This document shows, piece after piece, positions 1 to 9,711 of a stretch of 64,000 nucleotides of DNA (position 1 is the stretch's first letter; every line of letters starts with the position of its first letter). The stretch comes from Klebsiella africana (lineage in GTDB: Bacteria; Pseudomonadota; Gammaproteobacteria; Enterobacterales; Enterobacteriaceae). The position numbers and the translations under genes were made by a program. The notes beneath the pieces were generated by a model. It saw only the letters and a program-made list of their open reading frames with translations, ran no database searches and was not told where the DNA came from. The stretch is from assembly GCF_020526085.1 (NCBI RefSeq), contig NZ_CP084874.1:2542001-2606000 (forward strand). The letters are read 5' to 3'.

Positions 1-2
1 AG

Positions 3-329
3 TTTAACACCACTCCGACAGAATCTACTACCACGAGTAACTGGTTCCTGCGTGGGATGTTGGGGAATGTGCTTAACCCCAAAATGGGCGTCTTCTACGT
101 TTCATTTTTGCCCCAGTTTATCCCCGCCGGGCATTCACCCGTGAGCTGGACTTTTCTCCTGGTCGCTATCCATGTATTGATTGGTACGCTGTGGTCGTTA
201 ACGCTGATTACCGCCACTCGCTATGCCGCGGGTATCCTGAAAAAACCAGCCGTGGTGAAATGGATGGATCGGACAACCGGCTGCCTGTTTCTGTTATTTG
301 CCGCAAAACTGGCAATGAGCCGCCGGTAA
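3..329 (+). CDS. LysE/RhtB-family amino-acid exporter, C-terminal part
   Basis: The reading frame is already open at the window edge, so only about the last 108 residues are present. The visible part has two strongly hydrophobic stretches (around FYVSFLPQF and LLVAIHVLIGTLWSLTLI) and ends with a third (GCLFLLFAAKLAMSRR). The NPK..VFY.SFLPQFI signature followed by this ending is typical of the LysE/RhtB family of inner-membrane exporters of amino acids and homoserine lactones. Substrate cannot be told from this piece. The next gene starts about 250 bases later, so the two are probably separate units. Confidence 0.8.
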   Translation, partial: FNTTPTESTTTSNWFLRGMLGNVLNPKMGVFYVSFLPQFIPAGHSPVSWTFLLVAIHVLIGTLWSLTLITATRYAAGILKKPAVVKWMDRTTGCLFLLFAAKLAMSRR

Positions 330-577
330 TCTCCGGTTTCGTCCTCCGGGGGGGCAATACCCGCTTTCATCAGGTGTCGCCTTGCCGGAATACAGACATT
401 CCTGCCGTGTCGGGGCAAATTTCCTGCACTTTGACGCTTATTGATTATACTTTGATGGCAGCTTGTGCTGCCTCAAGCCGTTGTCGCGATGGTGGATATC
501 AAAACCAATATCGGCGGACATTGGGTCAACGGGGCCGATGAATATGTGTTCATGTAACAGTTGTGAGGTATGGAAAG

Positions 578-1027
578 ATGGGATTATTGAATTTTGTGAA
601 AGAAGCGGGCGAGAAAATATGGGACGCTGTCTCCGGCGACAGTAAAGAAGATCGGGCCGATAAGCTGAAAAAGCATATCGATGGACTTAATCTGCCTGGC
701 GCCGAAAAGGTCAATATTGATGTTGCGGACGATGGCACCGCAACGGTCACTGGCGATGTTGCGTCGCAGGAAGATAAAGAAAAAATTCTGGTCGCAGTGG
801 GTAATGTCACTGGCGTAGGCCAGGTCAGTGACGGCGTTAAAGTGACGCAAAGCGGGGCGGAAAGTCGTTTTTACACGGTCAAATCCGGTGACACCTTGAG
901 CGCTATCTCAAAAGCGATGTATGGCTCGGCCAATGATTATCAACGTATTTTTGAAGCCAATAAACCGATGCTGACCCATCCCGACAAAATCTATCCGGGG
1001 CAGGTGCTGATTATCCCGGCGAAGTAG
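578..1027 (+). CDS. kbp: Potassium-binding BON-LysM protein Kbp (YgaU)
   Basis: 149 residues, the same length as E. coli Kbp/YgaU. The start [11 protein letters not shown] is chosen because it matches the family N-terminus and has GAGGT nine bases upstream; an in-frame GTG 15 bases earlier is less likely. An N-terminal BON domain (about residues 20-95, with [11 protein letters not shown] and GVGQVSDGV) is followed by a LysM domain (about 98-148, [15 protein letters not shown] to [11 protein letters not shown]). In E. coli this protein is a cytoplasmic K+ sensor/binding protein needed for normal growth at high external potassium. The gene appears monocistronic and is closed by the strong hairpin at 1125-1156. 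The identification is secure; the K+ role is inferred from the family. Confidence 0.93.
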   Translation: MGLLNFVKEAGEKIWDAVSGDSKEDRADKLKKHIDGLNLPGAEKVNIDVADDGTATVTGDVASQEDKEKILVAVGNVTGVGQVSDGVKVTQSGAESRFYTVKSGDTLSAISKAMYGSANDYQRIFEANKPMLTHPDKIYPGQVLIIPAK

Positions 1028-1124
1028 GCAGTTTATTCCTCTCAGCAGCAACATCAGCGATGACAGGAATACTACCTTTATACCGCCGTCGGGAGCAATC
1101 ACAGACATCAGCTCCTCTCTCAAC

Positions 1125-1156
1125 GGTAAAAGAGCCAGCTTGCTGGCTCTTTTACC
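1125..1156. terminator. Bidirectional terminator between kbp and pgtP
   Basis: Perfect inverted repeat with 15-base arms (GGTAAAAGAGCCAGC and its complement) around a two-base TT centre. The arms end in A-runs and T-runs, so it can terminate kbp on the plus strand and pgtP, which converges on it, on the minus strand. Confidence 0.9.
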
Positions 1157-1168
1157 AGGGTCTGGCGC

Positions 1169-2560
1169 TTACTGTGCGTCAGCCAGTGCCAGCCGGGCCT
1201 CTTCCTGCTCGGTGATTTTACGCTGTTGCTCAAGTTCCAGCGCGCCGCGATGAGAGAGGTAGCAGAACAGGATGCAGCAGACGATCCCGCCCATCAGCAG
1301 ATAGAACCCGCCGTGCCAGCCCATTTTATCGACCATTACGCCGAACAGGCTCGTGCCTAACGATGCGCCAAAGATATAGCTCATAAATCCGCGCAGACCC
1401 ACGGCTGAACCGACGGCAAAACTGGGGACGATTTCCATGGTCTGGACCGAGGCCAGAAACTGCGGGACGTAAATAAGACAGCCCACAATCGCCGCGAATA
1501 CCGTGACCATCAGCAGAGATTCGCTTTTCCAGTAACCAATCAGACAGATGAAGATTAGCGTCATGCAGATTATGGCTAACGGCATCCGGCGCCCTTTAAA
1601 CAGCTTGTCTGAGAGCCAGCCGGCCAGCAGGGTAGACGGAATTGCGGCCCACTCAAAAAACAGGAAAGCGACGCTCATTTGTTCTTTGGAAAAATGTTTC
1701 ACCGTCAGCAGATAAATTGGCAGCCAGCTGATCATGCCGAAACGCACCATGTAGACAAACACATCCACAAAGGAGACATACCAGGCGTTTTTGTTACGCA
1801 GTACGTAGGTGCAGAAGATCTGAAATGCGCTCATATTCTCCGGCGCTTTCTGGCCGTGTTTGGTCTTCAGCACCACTTTCTCTTCCGGCATCATCTCTGC
1901 CAGCGAAGGCAGACCTTCCTCGCGCGGCGAACCCTTACCCAGCACCAGTACGCTAATGGCGAATACCACCGCCACACAGGCCGGCACAATGTAGCTGGCG
2001 CTCTGCCAGTGCTCGGTGCCGAGAATGGCGAACGCGGCGCCGACGATCGGGGCGACAATTCCGCCGCCGACGTTATGGGAAATGTTCCAGAACGCCCCTA
2101 CGCGGCCACGCTCCCGACGCGGGAACCAGTTCGCAATAGTAATAAAAGAGGGGCCGACCCCCATACCCTGAAACAGGCCGTTCAGGACAACCAGCGCAGC
2201 GAAGATCCAGAATGCGGTACTGAAACCTAACCCGACGTTGACGATGGCGCAGAGTACCAGGCCACAGGCCATAAAGACTTTCGGGCTGGCTTTATCCGCG
2301 AGGCTGCTCATTACGCCTTTACTGATCCCGTAGGCGATGAGCATACAGCTGCTGAGTAAACCGATCTGCGTGGCGCTGAGGTCTAACTGTTCTTTCAGAT
2401 AGGGCGTGGATAAGGTGAAGTTATTGCGCACGATATAGTACGCCAGATATCCCAGAAATACGCTTAGCAGCGCCTGCATACGGTATCGACCATAGGTTGC
2501 CTGAATTTTCTCAGCAGGAACTTTATTCGCCGACGGGCCTTTTTTTAATAATGATAACAT
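1169..2560 (-). CDS. pgtP: Phosphoglycerate transporter PgtP
   Basis: 463 residues, the length of Salmonella PgtP. It belongs to the organophosphate:phosphate antiporter branch of the major facilitator superfamily (relatives GlpT, UhpT, UhpC): twelve hydrophobic segments, the early motif YIVRNNFTLSTPYLKE, and the RRERGRVGAFWNISHNVGG loop typical of the family. It imports 2- and 3-phosphoglycerate and phosphoenolpyruvate in exchange for phosphate across the inner membrane. An AGGTGA ribosome site precedes the ATG. It is transcribed divergently from pgtC-pgtB-pgtA, which supply the induction system, an arrangement known from Salmonella. Two short palindromes lie in the shared upstream region. 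Confidence 0.96.
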   Translation of the reverse strand: MLSLLKKGPSANKVPAEKIQATYGRYRMQALLSVFLGYLAYYIVRNNFTLSTPYLKEQLDLSATQIGLLSSCMLIAYGISKGVMSSLADKASPKVFMACGLVLCAIVNVGLGFSTAFWIFAALVVLNGLFQGMGVGPSFITIANWFPRRERGRVGAFWNISHNVGGGIVAPIVGAAFAILGTEHWQSASYIVPACVAVVFAISVLVLGKGSPREEGLPSLAEMMPEEKVVLKTKHGQKAPENMSAFQIFCTYVLRNKNAWYVSFVDVFVYMVRFGMISWLPIYLLTVKHFSKEQMSVAFLFFEWAAIPSTLLAGWLSDKLFKGRRMPLAIICMTLIFICLIGYWKSESLLMVTVFAAIVGCLIYVPQFLASVQTMEIVPSFAVGSAVGLRGFMSYIFGASLGTSLFGVMVDKMGWHGGFYLLMGGIVCCILFCYLSHRGALELEQQRKITEQEEARLALADAQ

Positions 2561-2649
2561 GTCGTCACCTGTATTTATGTTGATACGAACATCAGGAGTA
2601 ATCGTTCCGAAGGGTGAAATAAGCGGCTAAAAAATTCAAATCGTCGAAA

Positions 2650-2711
2650 TGAGTCAAAATTGACTCAAAATAATAAAAGGAAGGGGTATTTTTGACCCAT
2701 AGAGCATGGGT
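2650..2711. promoter_or_regulatory. Two palindromes in the pgtP-pgtC intergenic region
   Basis: Two inverted repeats sit between the divergent starts: TGAGTCAA-AA-TTGACTCA at 2650-2667 and ACCCAT-AGAGC-ATGGGT at 2695-2711. Both lie upstream of pgtP, where the PgtA response regulator would be expected to act. That they are PgtA sites is inference from position only. Confidence 0.45.
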
Positions 2712-2956
2712 GAGATTCTGCGCAATTAATTTTGCGCTAATTTTATGTCTGGCTTGTGCGGACACTAACAAATTCCCCAGTCATTATCTGGTAATCTTTC
2801 CCGATATTCCCGAACGCTCGTTTGACTATTTTTTCGCTCGCGGCGATTAATTCACCAGATGTCATAAACGGGTAAGTTTTGTCTCAATGCGATTTTTACG
2901 GTATTTCAATATTTATGAACGGGATCACAAACATATTTCTTCGTGGGGTCGGGATA

Positions 2957-4186
2957 GTGAGCAAAATGCTCGCGCTGGTGCTGCTGACCGCATGGCTGAG
3001 ACCCTGTGTGGCGCAAAGCAATGAGCTGGTGATGGCGACGACATTTTCTCCCAGCGCCACCGTGTGGATTATCGATCGCTGGCAGAAAGAGCCGGGGTCG
3101 GTGATGATAAGGACGCTCAACCGCACCAGCGCCTCGCTGGAACAACTGCTTGATACGGCAAATGCCGAAAATGTCGATCTGATCCTGACCTCGTCGCCGA
3201 TGCTGCTGCAGCATCTTCAGGAGCATCAAAAACTGGCGCCGTTCAGCGGTGCGCCGGCAGTTAGCCAACATCTGGTGCCAGAATCCATTCGCTCCACCTC
3301 CGTGGCCGTGGCGATTTCCGGGTTCGGTTTGCTGATGAATCGCTCGGCGCTGATGACCCGGCATCTGCCTGCGCCAACGGACTGGGATGGCCTGACCGAT
3401 CCCCGTTATCAGGGGGCGCTGCTGATGAGCAGTCCGTCGCGTTCGGATACCAACCATCTGATGGTGGAGTCGCTGCTGCAACAAAAAGGCTGGATTAAGG
3501 GATGGGAAACGCTGTTGACGACGGCGGGAAACCTCGTGACCATTTCATCCCGCAGCTTTGGGGTAGCAGATAAGATTAAAAGCGGCCTGGGCGTGGCTGG
3601 TCCGGTGATTGATAATTACGCCAATCTGCTGTTGAACGATCCGCACCTGGCTTTTACCTATTTCCCGCAGTCGGCGGTTTCGCCGACCTATGTCGCAGTG
3701 CTTAAAAACAGCCAGCACGCCAGCGAAGCGCGGCGGTTTATTCGCTATCTGTTAAGTCCGGAGGGCCAGACGATCCTCGCCGACGCTAATACCGGGAAGT
3801 ACCCGGTAACACCGCTGGCGCCAGGCAATCCACGGGCGGCGCAGCAGGCGATGCTGATGAATCAACCGCCATTAAACTATCGACTGATCCTCAAACGTCA
3901 GCGTTTGGTTCAGCGGATGTTTGATACGGCGATTAGCTTTCGTCTTGCCCAACTCAAAGATGCCTGGCGAGCGCTGCATAGCGCGGAGGTCCGTCTCAAG
4001 CGTCCGCTGCCCGAGATACGCGCGCTGCTGACCCGTGTCCCGGTGGATCCGGCTAGCAGCGAGGATGAAGCCTGGCTGGCTCAGTTCGACAACAAGAGTT
4101 TTGCGGAACAGCAGATGATGGAGTGGCAGCTCTGGTTTCTCAATAATCAGCGGCAGGCGATTACTAAACTGGAAGAACTGAAATGA
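2957..4186 (+). CDS. pgtC: Phosphoglycerate sensing/regulatory protein PgtC
   Basis: About 409 residues from the proposed GTG start (Salmonella PgtC is about 400). The N-terminus is a signal peptide (LALVLLTAWLRPCVAQ), followed by a periplasmic solute-binding fold of the iron/2-phosphonoacetate-binding type (VMATTFSPSATVWIIDRW near the mature start, SRSFGVADKIKSGLG and YFPQSAVSPTYVAV later). PgtC acts with PgtB and PgtA to induce pgtP in response to external phosphoglycerates, probably as the periplasmic ligand binder. The GTG has GTGGGG upstream; an ATG three codons on (2966) is an alternative, and the frame is open back to 2879. Its stop overlaps the pgtB start by four bases. Confidence 0.9.
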   Translation: MSKMLALVLLTAWLRPCVAQSNELVMATTFSPSATVWIIDRWQKEPGSVMIRTLNRTSASLEQLLDTANAENVDLILTSSPMLLQHLQEHQKLAPFSGAPAVSQHLVPESIRSTSVAVAISGFGLLMNRSALMTRHLPAPTDWDGLTDPRYQGALLMSSPSRSDTNHLMVESLLQQKGWIKGWETLLTTAGNLVTISSRSFGVADKIKSGLGVAGPVIDNYANLLLNDPHLAFTYFPQSAVSPTYVAVLKNSQHASEARRFIRYLLSPEGQTILADANTGKYPVTPLAPGNPRAAQQAMLMNQPPLNYRLILKRQRLVQRMFDTAISFRLAQLKDAWRALHSAEVRLKRPLPEIRALLTRVPVDPASSEDEAWLAQFDNKSFAEQQMMEWQLWFLNNQRQAITKLEELK

Positions 4187-6192
4187 TGGGCAGGTCCATG
4201 CTGCAACGTCTGCGGCAAATCAGTATCAGTAGTAGCCTACGCGGGGCTTTTCTGATGGGGGCGCTGCTGACGCTGATTGTCAGCAGCGTCAGCCTCTATT
4301 CCTGGCATGAACAAAGTTCGCAGATCCGCTATTCGCTGGATGAGTACTTTCCGCGCATCCACTCGGCTTTTCTGATTGAAGGGAATCTTAACCTGGTGGT
4401 CGATCAGCTCAATGAATTTCTACTGGCGCCGAATACCATGGTACGACTGCAGCTGCGCAACCAGATTATCCAGCATCTGGACAAAATAGAACGGCTAAGT
4501 CAGGGGTTGTCGCCAGCGGAACGCCAGCAGCTGGGGGTGATATTGCAGGACAGCCGCGCGCTGTTGGCGGAACTGGATCGCGTGCTCTACAACATGTTTC
4601 TGGTTCGTGAAAAGGTGGGGGAGCTTTCGGCGCGGATCGATTGGTTGCACGACGATTTCACTACCGAGCTGAATTCGCTGGTGCAGGATTTTACCTGGCA
4701 ACAGGGAACGCTGCTCGATCAGATTGAAGCCCGACAGGGAGATGCGGCGCAGTACCTGAAACGCGCCCGGGAAGTGCAGAATGAACAGCAGCAGGTCTAT
4801 ACCCTGGCTCGTATTGAAAATCAGATCGTTGACGACCTGCGCGACAGGCTCAATGAACTCAAATCCGGGAATGATGACGGCATGCTGGTGGAGACGCATA
4901 TCCGCTATCTTGAAAATCTGAAAAAAACGGCGGATGAAAATATCCGTACGCTGGATGACTGGCCGAGCACCATTACCCTGCGACAAACAATTGATGAGCT
5001 GCTGGAAATTGGCATGATGAAAAATAAGATGCCGGATACCATGCGCGACTATGTTAGCGCGCAAAAAGCGCTCGTGGAAGCCAGCCGGTCCAGAGAAGCG
5101 ACGCTGGGGCGCTTCAGAACGCTGCTGGAAGCCCAGCTTGGCAGCAGTCACCAGCAGATGCAGATGTTTAATCAGCGTATGGCGCAGATTGTCCGGGTCA
5201 GCGGCGGGTTAATCCTGGTGGCGACGTTGCTGGCGCTGCTGCTGGCATGGGGGCTGAACCATTATTTTATTCGCTCGCGGCTGGTGAAACGCTTTACCGC
5301 ACTGAATCAGGCGGTGGTGCAGATTGGTTTAGGCCAGACCGGGGCGACCATTCCGGTTTACGGGCGCGACGAGCTGGGACGTATTGCCGGTTTGCTTCGT
5401 CATACCCTGGGTCAGCTTAATGCGCAAAAACAGCAGCTGGAACAGGAGATTGGCGAGCGAAAAGCGATTGAGGCCGATCTGCGCGCCACACAGGACGAGC
5501 TGATCCAGACCGCTAAACTGGCAGTGGTGGGGCAGACGATGACCACTCTGGCGCATGAGATTAATCAGCCGCTGAACGCGCTGTCGATGTATCTTTTTAC
5601 GGCGGGAAGGGCGATCGAACAGGGACAGGCGGAACAGGCGCGGACGACGTTAAGCAAAGCGGAAGGGCTGATCAACCGCATTGACGCGATTATCCGCTCC
5701 CTGCGCCAGTTTACCCGCCGTGCAGAATTGGAAACACCGCTGCATCCGGTCGATTTGCGTCAGACATTTACCGTGGCGTGGGAACTGCTGGCGATGCGTC
5801 ATAAGCCTCAGCAGGGGACGCTGGTGATACCGGATGACACCGTCTGGATCCGGGGGGACGAAGTGCGTGTCCATCAGGTGCTGGTGAACGTGCTGTCCAA
5901 TGCCCTCGATGCCTGCCCGCACGCCGCGCAAATCACCGTGAGCTGGCAAATCCACGGCGACAGGCTGTGTGTGTTGATTGCCGATAACGGCCCTGGCTGG
6001 CCTGCGGCCTTACTCCCTTCGCTGTTAAAGCCGTTCACTACCAGTAAAACTGTGGGACTGGGAATAGGGCTTTCGATATGTGTTTCGCTGATGACGCAAA
6101 TGGAAGGGGCGTTGCGCCTGGCGTCGACGTGTACGTGCAGTGCCTGCGTGGTGCTGGAATTCAATGTGACGGATGTAAAAGATGTTGAGTAA
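4183..6192 (+). CDS. pgtB: Sensor histidine kinase PgtB
   Basis: 669 residues. Membrane segments lie near residues 21-41 and 335-357, enclosing a long periplasmic helical region. A HAMP segment (YFIRSRLVKRFTALNQ onward) and coiled coil (about 390-440) lead to the kinase core: H-box TLAHEINQPLNALSM with the phosphoryl-accepting His at about 458, N-box VLVNVLSNALDAC, G1 IADNGPGWP and G2 GLGIGLSIC. It is a DctB-like two-component sensor that autophosphorylates and passes phosphate to PgtA, leading to pgtP expression. It overlaps pgtC by 4 bases and pgtA by 11, so the three are translationally coupled. The identification rests on domain order, size and neighbours. Confidence 0.95.
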   Translation: MMGRSMLQRLRQISISSSLRGAFLMGALLTLIVSSVSLYSWHEQSSQIRYSLDEYFPRIHSAFLIEGNLNLVVDQLNEFLLAPNTMVRLQLRNQIIQHLDKIERLSQGLSPAERQQLGVILQDSRALLAELDRVLYNMFLVREKVGELSARIDWLHDDFTTELNSLVQDFTWQQGTLLDQIEARQGDAAQYLKRAREVQNEQQQVYTLARIENQIVDDLRDRLNELKSGNDDGMLVETHIRYLENLKKTADENIRTLDDWPSTITLRQTIDELLEIGMMKNKMPDTMRDYVSAQKALVEASRSREATLGRFRTLLEAQLGSSHQQMQMFNQRMAQIVRVSGGLILVATLLALLLAWGLNHYFIRSRLVKRFTALNQAVVQIGLGQTGATIPVYGRDELGRIAGLLRHTLGQLNAQKQQLEQEIGERKAIEADLRATQDELIQTAKLAVVGQTMTTLAHEINQPLNALSMYLFTAGRAIEQGQAEQARTTLSKAEGLINRIDAIIRSLRQFTRRAELETPLHPVDLRQTFTVAWELLAMRHKPQQGTLVIPDDTVWIRGDEVRVHQVLVNVLSNALDACPHAAQITVSWQIHGDRLCVLIADNGPGWPAALLPSLLKPFTTSKTVGLGIGLSICVSLMTQMEGALRLASTCTCSACVVLEFNVTDVKDVE

Positions 6193-7432
6193 TAACTGTT
6201 CGATTCTGCTGATTGACGATGATGCCGATGTGCTGGATGCCTATACGCAGCTGCTTGAGCAAGCGGGGTATCATGTCAGTGCCTGTAATAATCCGTTTGA
6301 TGCGCGGGAGCAGGTGCCGAAGGACTGGCCCGGCATCGTTTTAAGCGATGTCTGCATGCCCGGCTGCTCCGGTATCGATTTAATGACGTTGTTTCATCAG
6401 GAGGACGATCTGCTGCCGATTCTGCTTATCACCGGTCACGGCGATGTGCCGATGGCGGTGGAGGCGGTGAAAAAAGGGGCCTGGGATTTCCTGCAAAAGC
6501 CGATCGACCCGGGCAAGCTGCTCACGCTGGTGGACGCCGCGCTGCGTCAGAGGCAATCGGTGATCGCCCGTCGCCAGTATTGTCAGCAAAAATTACAGGT
6601 TGAGCTTATTGGCCGCAGCCAGTGGACGGTTCGGTATCGCCAGCGCCTTCAGCAGCTGGCAGAAACGGATATTGCGGTATGGCTTTACGGCGAACCGGGA
6701 ACTGGTCGCATGACCGGCGCGCGTTACCTGCACCAGTTAGGACGTCACGCTGAAGGTCCGTTTATCGCCTGCGAGCTGACTCCGGCTAACGCCCACACGC
6801 TTAATGAACTGATCGCCCAGGCCCAGGGTGGAACGCTGATCTTAAGTCACCTGGAGCATCTGACTTACGAACAACAGCATCAGCTGGTACAGCTGCAGAG
6901 TCATGAAAAGCGGCCTTTTCGCCTGATTGCTATCGGTAGCGCTTCGCTGGTGGAGTTGGCCGCCAGCAGCCAGATAGTGGCGGAACTCTATTACTGCTTC
7001 GCGATGACGCAAATTGGCTGCCAGCCTCTGTCAAAGCGACCGGATGATATCGAGCCGCTGTTTCATCACTATTTGCAAAAAACCTGTCAACGGCTGAATC
7101 ATCCCGTCCCGGAGGTGGATGCGGGTCTGTTGAAGGGGATGATGCGCCGGGTGTGGCCAAATAACGTTCGCGAACTGGCGAACGCCGCCGAGCTGTTTGC
7201 TGTGGGCGTATTACCGCTCGCAGAAACGGTTAATCCGCTGATGCACGTTGGCGAGCCGACGCCGCTGGATCAGCGGGTTGAGGACGTTGAGCGGCAGATC
7301 ATCACCGAAGCGCTGAATATCCACCAGGGACGTATTAATGAGGTGGCGGAGTATCTGCTGATACCGCGTAAAAAACTTTATCTCAGAATGAAGAAGTATG
7401 GCCTGAATAAAGATCACTACAAAGGGGTTTAG
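6182..7432 (+). CDS. pgtA: Response regulator PgtA
   Basis: 416 residues, close to Salmonella PgtA. The receiver domain has the acidic pair in LLIDDDADVLD, phosphoacceptor Asp56 in VLSDVCMPG, and the conserved Lys in DFLQKP. An AAA+-like middle domain follows, then a Fis-type helix-turn-helix (EALNIHQGRINEVAEYL to KLYLRMKKYGL). The order is that of NtrC/DctD, but the Walker A region reads GEPGTGRMTG, without the usual Lys, and no GAFTGA loop for sigma-54 contact is visible, so it probably does not act as a classical ATP-driven sigma-54 activator. It controls pgtP. The ATG lies inside the end of pgtB. Confidence 0.95.
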   Translation: MLSNNCSILLIDDDADVLDAYTQLLEQAGYHVSACNNPFDAREQVPKDWPGIVLSDVCMPGCSGIDLMTLFHQEDDLLPILLITGHGDVPMAVEAVKKGAWDFLQKPIDPGKLLTLVDAALRQRQSVIARRQYCQQKLQVELIGRSQWTVRYRQRLQQLAETDIAVWLYGEPGTGRMTGARYLHQLGRHAEGPFIACELTPANAHTLNELIAQAQGGTLILSHLEHLTYEQQHQLVQLQSHEKRPFRLIAIGSASLVELAASSQIVAELYYCFAMTQIGCQPLSKRPDDIEPLFHHYLQKTCQRLNHPVPEVDAGLLKGMMRRVWPNNVRELANAAELFAVGVLPLAETVNPLMHVGEPTPLDQRVEDVERQIITEALNIHQGRINEVAEYLLIPRKKLYLRMKKYGLNKDHYKGV

Positions 7433-7558
7433 GCCATATTGTCAGGTTTCCTCAGCATTAGCAAATGTCACGCCTTCCTGACTCCCTGCGGTTTCCTGCA
7501 ACTGAGTATTCTGAATAAGCGACGGCGCGATAAACGCGACAATACAGCGTTCAGTATT

Positions 7559-8467
7559 TCATAACCCCAGCGGCCTGACTTCCCGTATGAACTCAATCAG
7601 AAGGCGAAGACCGGTAGGAAGTTGCCGGCGGCTTGAATAATAGATATGAAAACCTTCCTCCAGCGGGGACCATTCCGTAAGCACCAGACGGAGCCGTCCA
7701 TCCTTGACATAGGGAGTAACAAGAGGCTCCGGAAAATACATCAGGCCAGCCCCGCCCAGTACGGCCACCAGGCCCGTTTCGGCATGATTGACCGTCACTG
7801 AGCCTGGCACTGTCATTTCGTATGTTTCGCCGTCTCGCTCAAGTTCCCAGCGATAAACCCGATCGTCGCCGAGACGATTGCTGATGCAGCGATGGTGTAA
7901 TAAATCATCCGGATGTTCAGGTGTTCCGTAGCGTTTCAGGTAGTCGGGGGAGGCGGCGATGACCCAGCGAATATCGGCAGATAAACGTCGGGCAACCATG
8001 TCCTCCGGAACGGTGCCGCCATAGCGGATGCCGGCATCGAAACCTGCATCAGTGACGTCAACCATACGGTTGCTGGCCACAATATCGATTTCAATATCGG
8101 GATAGCGATCCATAAAAGCGGGCATAACCGGCGCAAGCAGAAGATTTGCCGCTTCAACGGCAGCATTGATGCGAATACGTCCGCTAGGGGTATTGCGATA
8201 GCGGTTAAGCGATTCAAGCGCGCTTTCTATGGTGCCGAAAGGCTGAAGAACAGACTGAACCAGTTCCTCACCAGCCGCCGTCGGGGTGACGCTCTTGGTC
8301 GTGCGATTAAGCAGGCGAACCCCAAGCCGGGTTTCCAGCCCCTTCAGGGCATGGCTGAGCGCTGATGCACTGACGCCTAACTCAATCGCCGCGCGGCTGA
8401 AGCTGCGATGACGTGCAATCGCCATGAAATAAATGAGATCGGCAATATCAGCTCTGTTTATTTGCAT
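7559..8467 (-). CDS. LysR-family transcriptional regulator
   Basis: 302 residues from MQINRADIADLIYFMAIA; the frame is open to 8584 but the family normally starts within a few residues of the helix-turn-helix, and AAGGA lies upstream of this ATG. The N-terminal winged HTH (SFSRAAIELGVSASALSHAL, LGVRLLNRTT) is followed by the LysR substrate-binding domain (about 95-295). It is divergent from the aldo/keto reductase gene, with about 210 bases between, the usual layout of a LysR protein controlling its neighbour. The effector is unknown. Confidence 0.88.
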   Translation of the reverse strand: MQINRADIADLIYFMAIARHRSFSRAAIELGVSASALSHALKGLETRLGVRLLNRTTKSVTPTAAGEELVQSVLQPFGTIESALESLNRYRNTPSGRIRINAAVEAANLLLAPVMPAFMDRYPDIEIDIVASNRMVDVTDAGFDAGIRYGGTVPEDMVARRLSADIRWVIAASPDYLKRYGTPEHPDDLLHHRCISNRLGDDRVYRWELERDGETYEMTVPGSVTVNHAETGLVAVLGGAGLMYFPEPLVTPYVKDGRLRLVLTEWSPLEEGFHIYYSSRRQLPTGLRLLIEFIREVRPLGL

Positions 8468-8678
8468 ACAGAATAGTTTTCCTTGTGCGGCGTTAAGACC
8501 CGAATGCGTTGATAAAGAAATGATATACACCTTAGACCGATTAGGGCTCATCCATTGCTGAATTTTTTTCACAAGTCCATCCACTCACGTCCTCTCACTG
8601 AACACGTTGTGCTTCGTTATTCTTGAAAATCATGCGCTCTGCCGGTCAGGGCGGAACATTCACCTAACGGAGCCGTTT

Positions 8679-9665
8679 ATGAACTATACGCATCTTGGCC
8701 GCACCGGCCTGAAAGTCAGCCGCCTTTGCCTCGGAACCATGAATTTTGGTGACGTCACCGACGAGAAAACCAGCGCCCGCATTCTGGATGAGGCGCTTGA
8801 GGCGGGTATCAATTTCATTGATACAGCAGACGTGTATGGCACTGAACAATCTCCCGATATCCAGCAAGGCTCGGGGCTGTCCGAGGAAATTATTGGTCGC
8901 TGGCTTCAGCAGGGTGGCCGCCGTGACCGCATCGTTCTGGCGACAAAAGTCTATCAGCCTATGGGACCTGGCCCGAACGATCGCCGGCTTTCTGCGTATC
9001 ATATTCGCAAGGCCTGCGAGGATAGTTTGCGACGGCTTAAGACCGACCATATTGACGTCTATCAGATGCATCACATCGATCGCCATACGCCGTGGGAAGA
9101 GATCTGGCAGGCCATGGAACTACTTGTTCAGCAGGGCAAAGTGCTTTATATCGGTAGCAGCAATTTCGCGGGGTGGGACATTGCGACTGCGCAGTCAGTC
9201 GCCACAGCCCGTCATTTGCTGGGCCTGGTCGCCGAGCAAAGTCTCTATAATCTGACAGCCCGCACCATTGAGCTGGAGGTCATTCCCGCATGCCGCCATT
9301 TTGGCCTGGGGTTGATCCCCTGGAGCCCGCTTGCCGGAGGGTTGCTTGGCGGCGTACTGAAAAAGGTGGCAAGCGGGCGCCGTGCCAGGCCCGCGTTTGC
9401 CCGCCAAATTGAACAGTATCGTCCGCAGCTGGAAGCCTATGAAGGATTATGTGATGACCTCGGCGAAACCCCTTCCGATGTGGCGCTGGCCTGGCTCCTG
9501 CAGAACCCTGTCGTTACCGCTCCACTGATTGGGCCTCGTACGGTCGCACAACTCCAGCAGGCGCTTCACGCAACGACCATCACGCTATCAGACGACACCA
9601 TGAGCTGTCTCGACGAAATCTGGCCCGGCCCCGGGGGAGAAGCGCCTCAGGCTTATGCCTGGTAA
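8679..9665 (+). CDS. Aldo/keto reductase
   Basis: 328 residues starting MNYTHLGRTGLKVSRLCLG, with GGAG upstream. This is the standard start of the AKR family; longer in-frame starts add no conserved sequence. Family marks include GTMNFGDV, NFIDTADVYG (catalytic Asp/Tyr), LATKVYQPMGPG (Lys), and DHIDVYQMHHID (His), with the nucleotide-binding end GPRTVAQLQQAL. It should reduce an aldehyde or ketone with NADPH in the cytosol. Divergent from a LysR gene that probably regulates it. The closest described subgroup is the YajO/Tas-like voltage-channel beta subunit type; the substrate is not known. Confidence 0.88.
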   Translation: MNYTHLGRTGLKVSRLCLGTMNFGDVTDEKTSARILDEALEAGINFIDTADVYGTEQSPDIQQGSGLSEEIIGRWLQQGGRRDRIVLATKVYQPMGPGPNDRRLSAYHIRKACEDSLRRLKTDHIDVYQMHHIDRHTPWEEIWQAMELLVQQGKVLYIGSSNFAGWDIATAQSVATARHLLGLVAEQSLYNLTARTIELEVIPACRHFGLGLIPWSPLAGGLLGGVLKKVASGRRARPAFARQIEQYRPQLEAYEGLCDDLGETPSDVALAWLLQNPVVTAPLIGPRTVAQLQQALHATTITLSDDTMSCLDEIWPGPGGEAPQAYAW

Positions 9666-9711
9666 TGACCAAATTGATGAATCCTTTTTGCGTTAGGGGG
9701 AGTTCCAGTTT

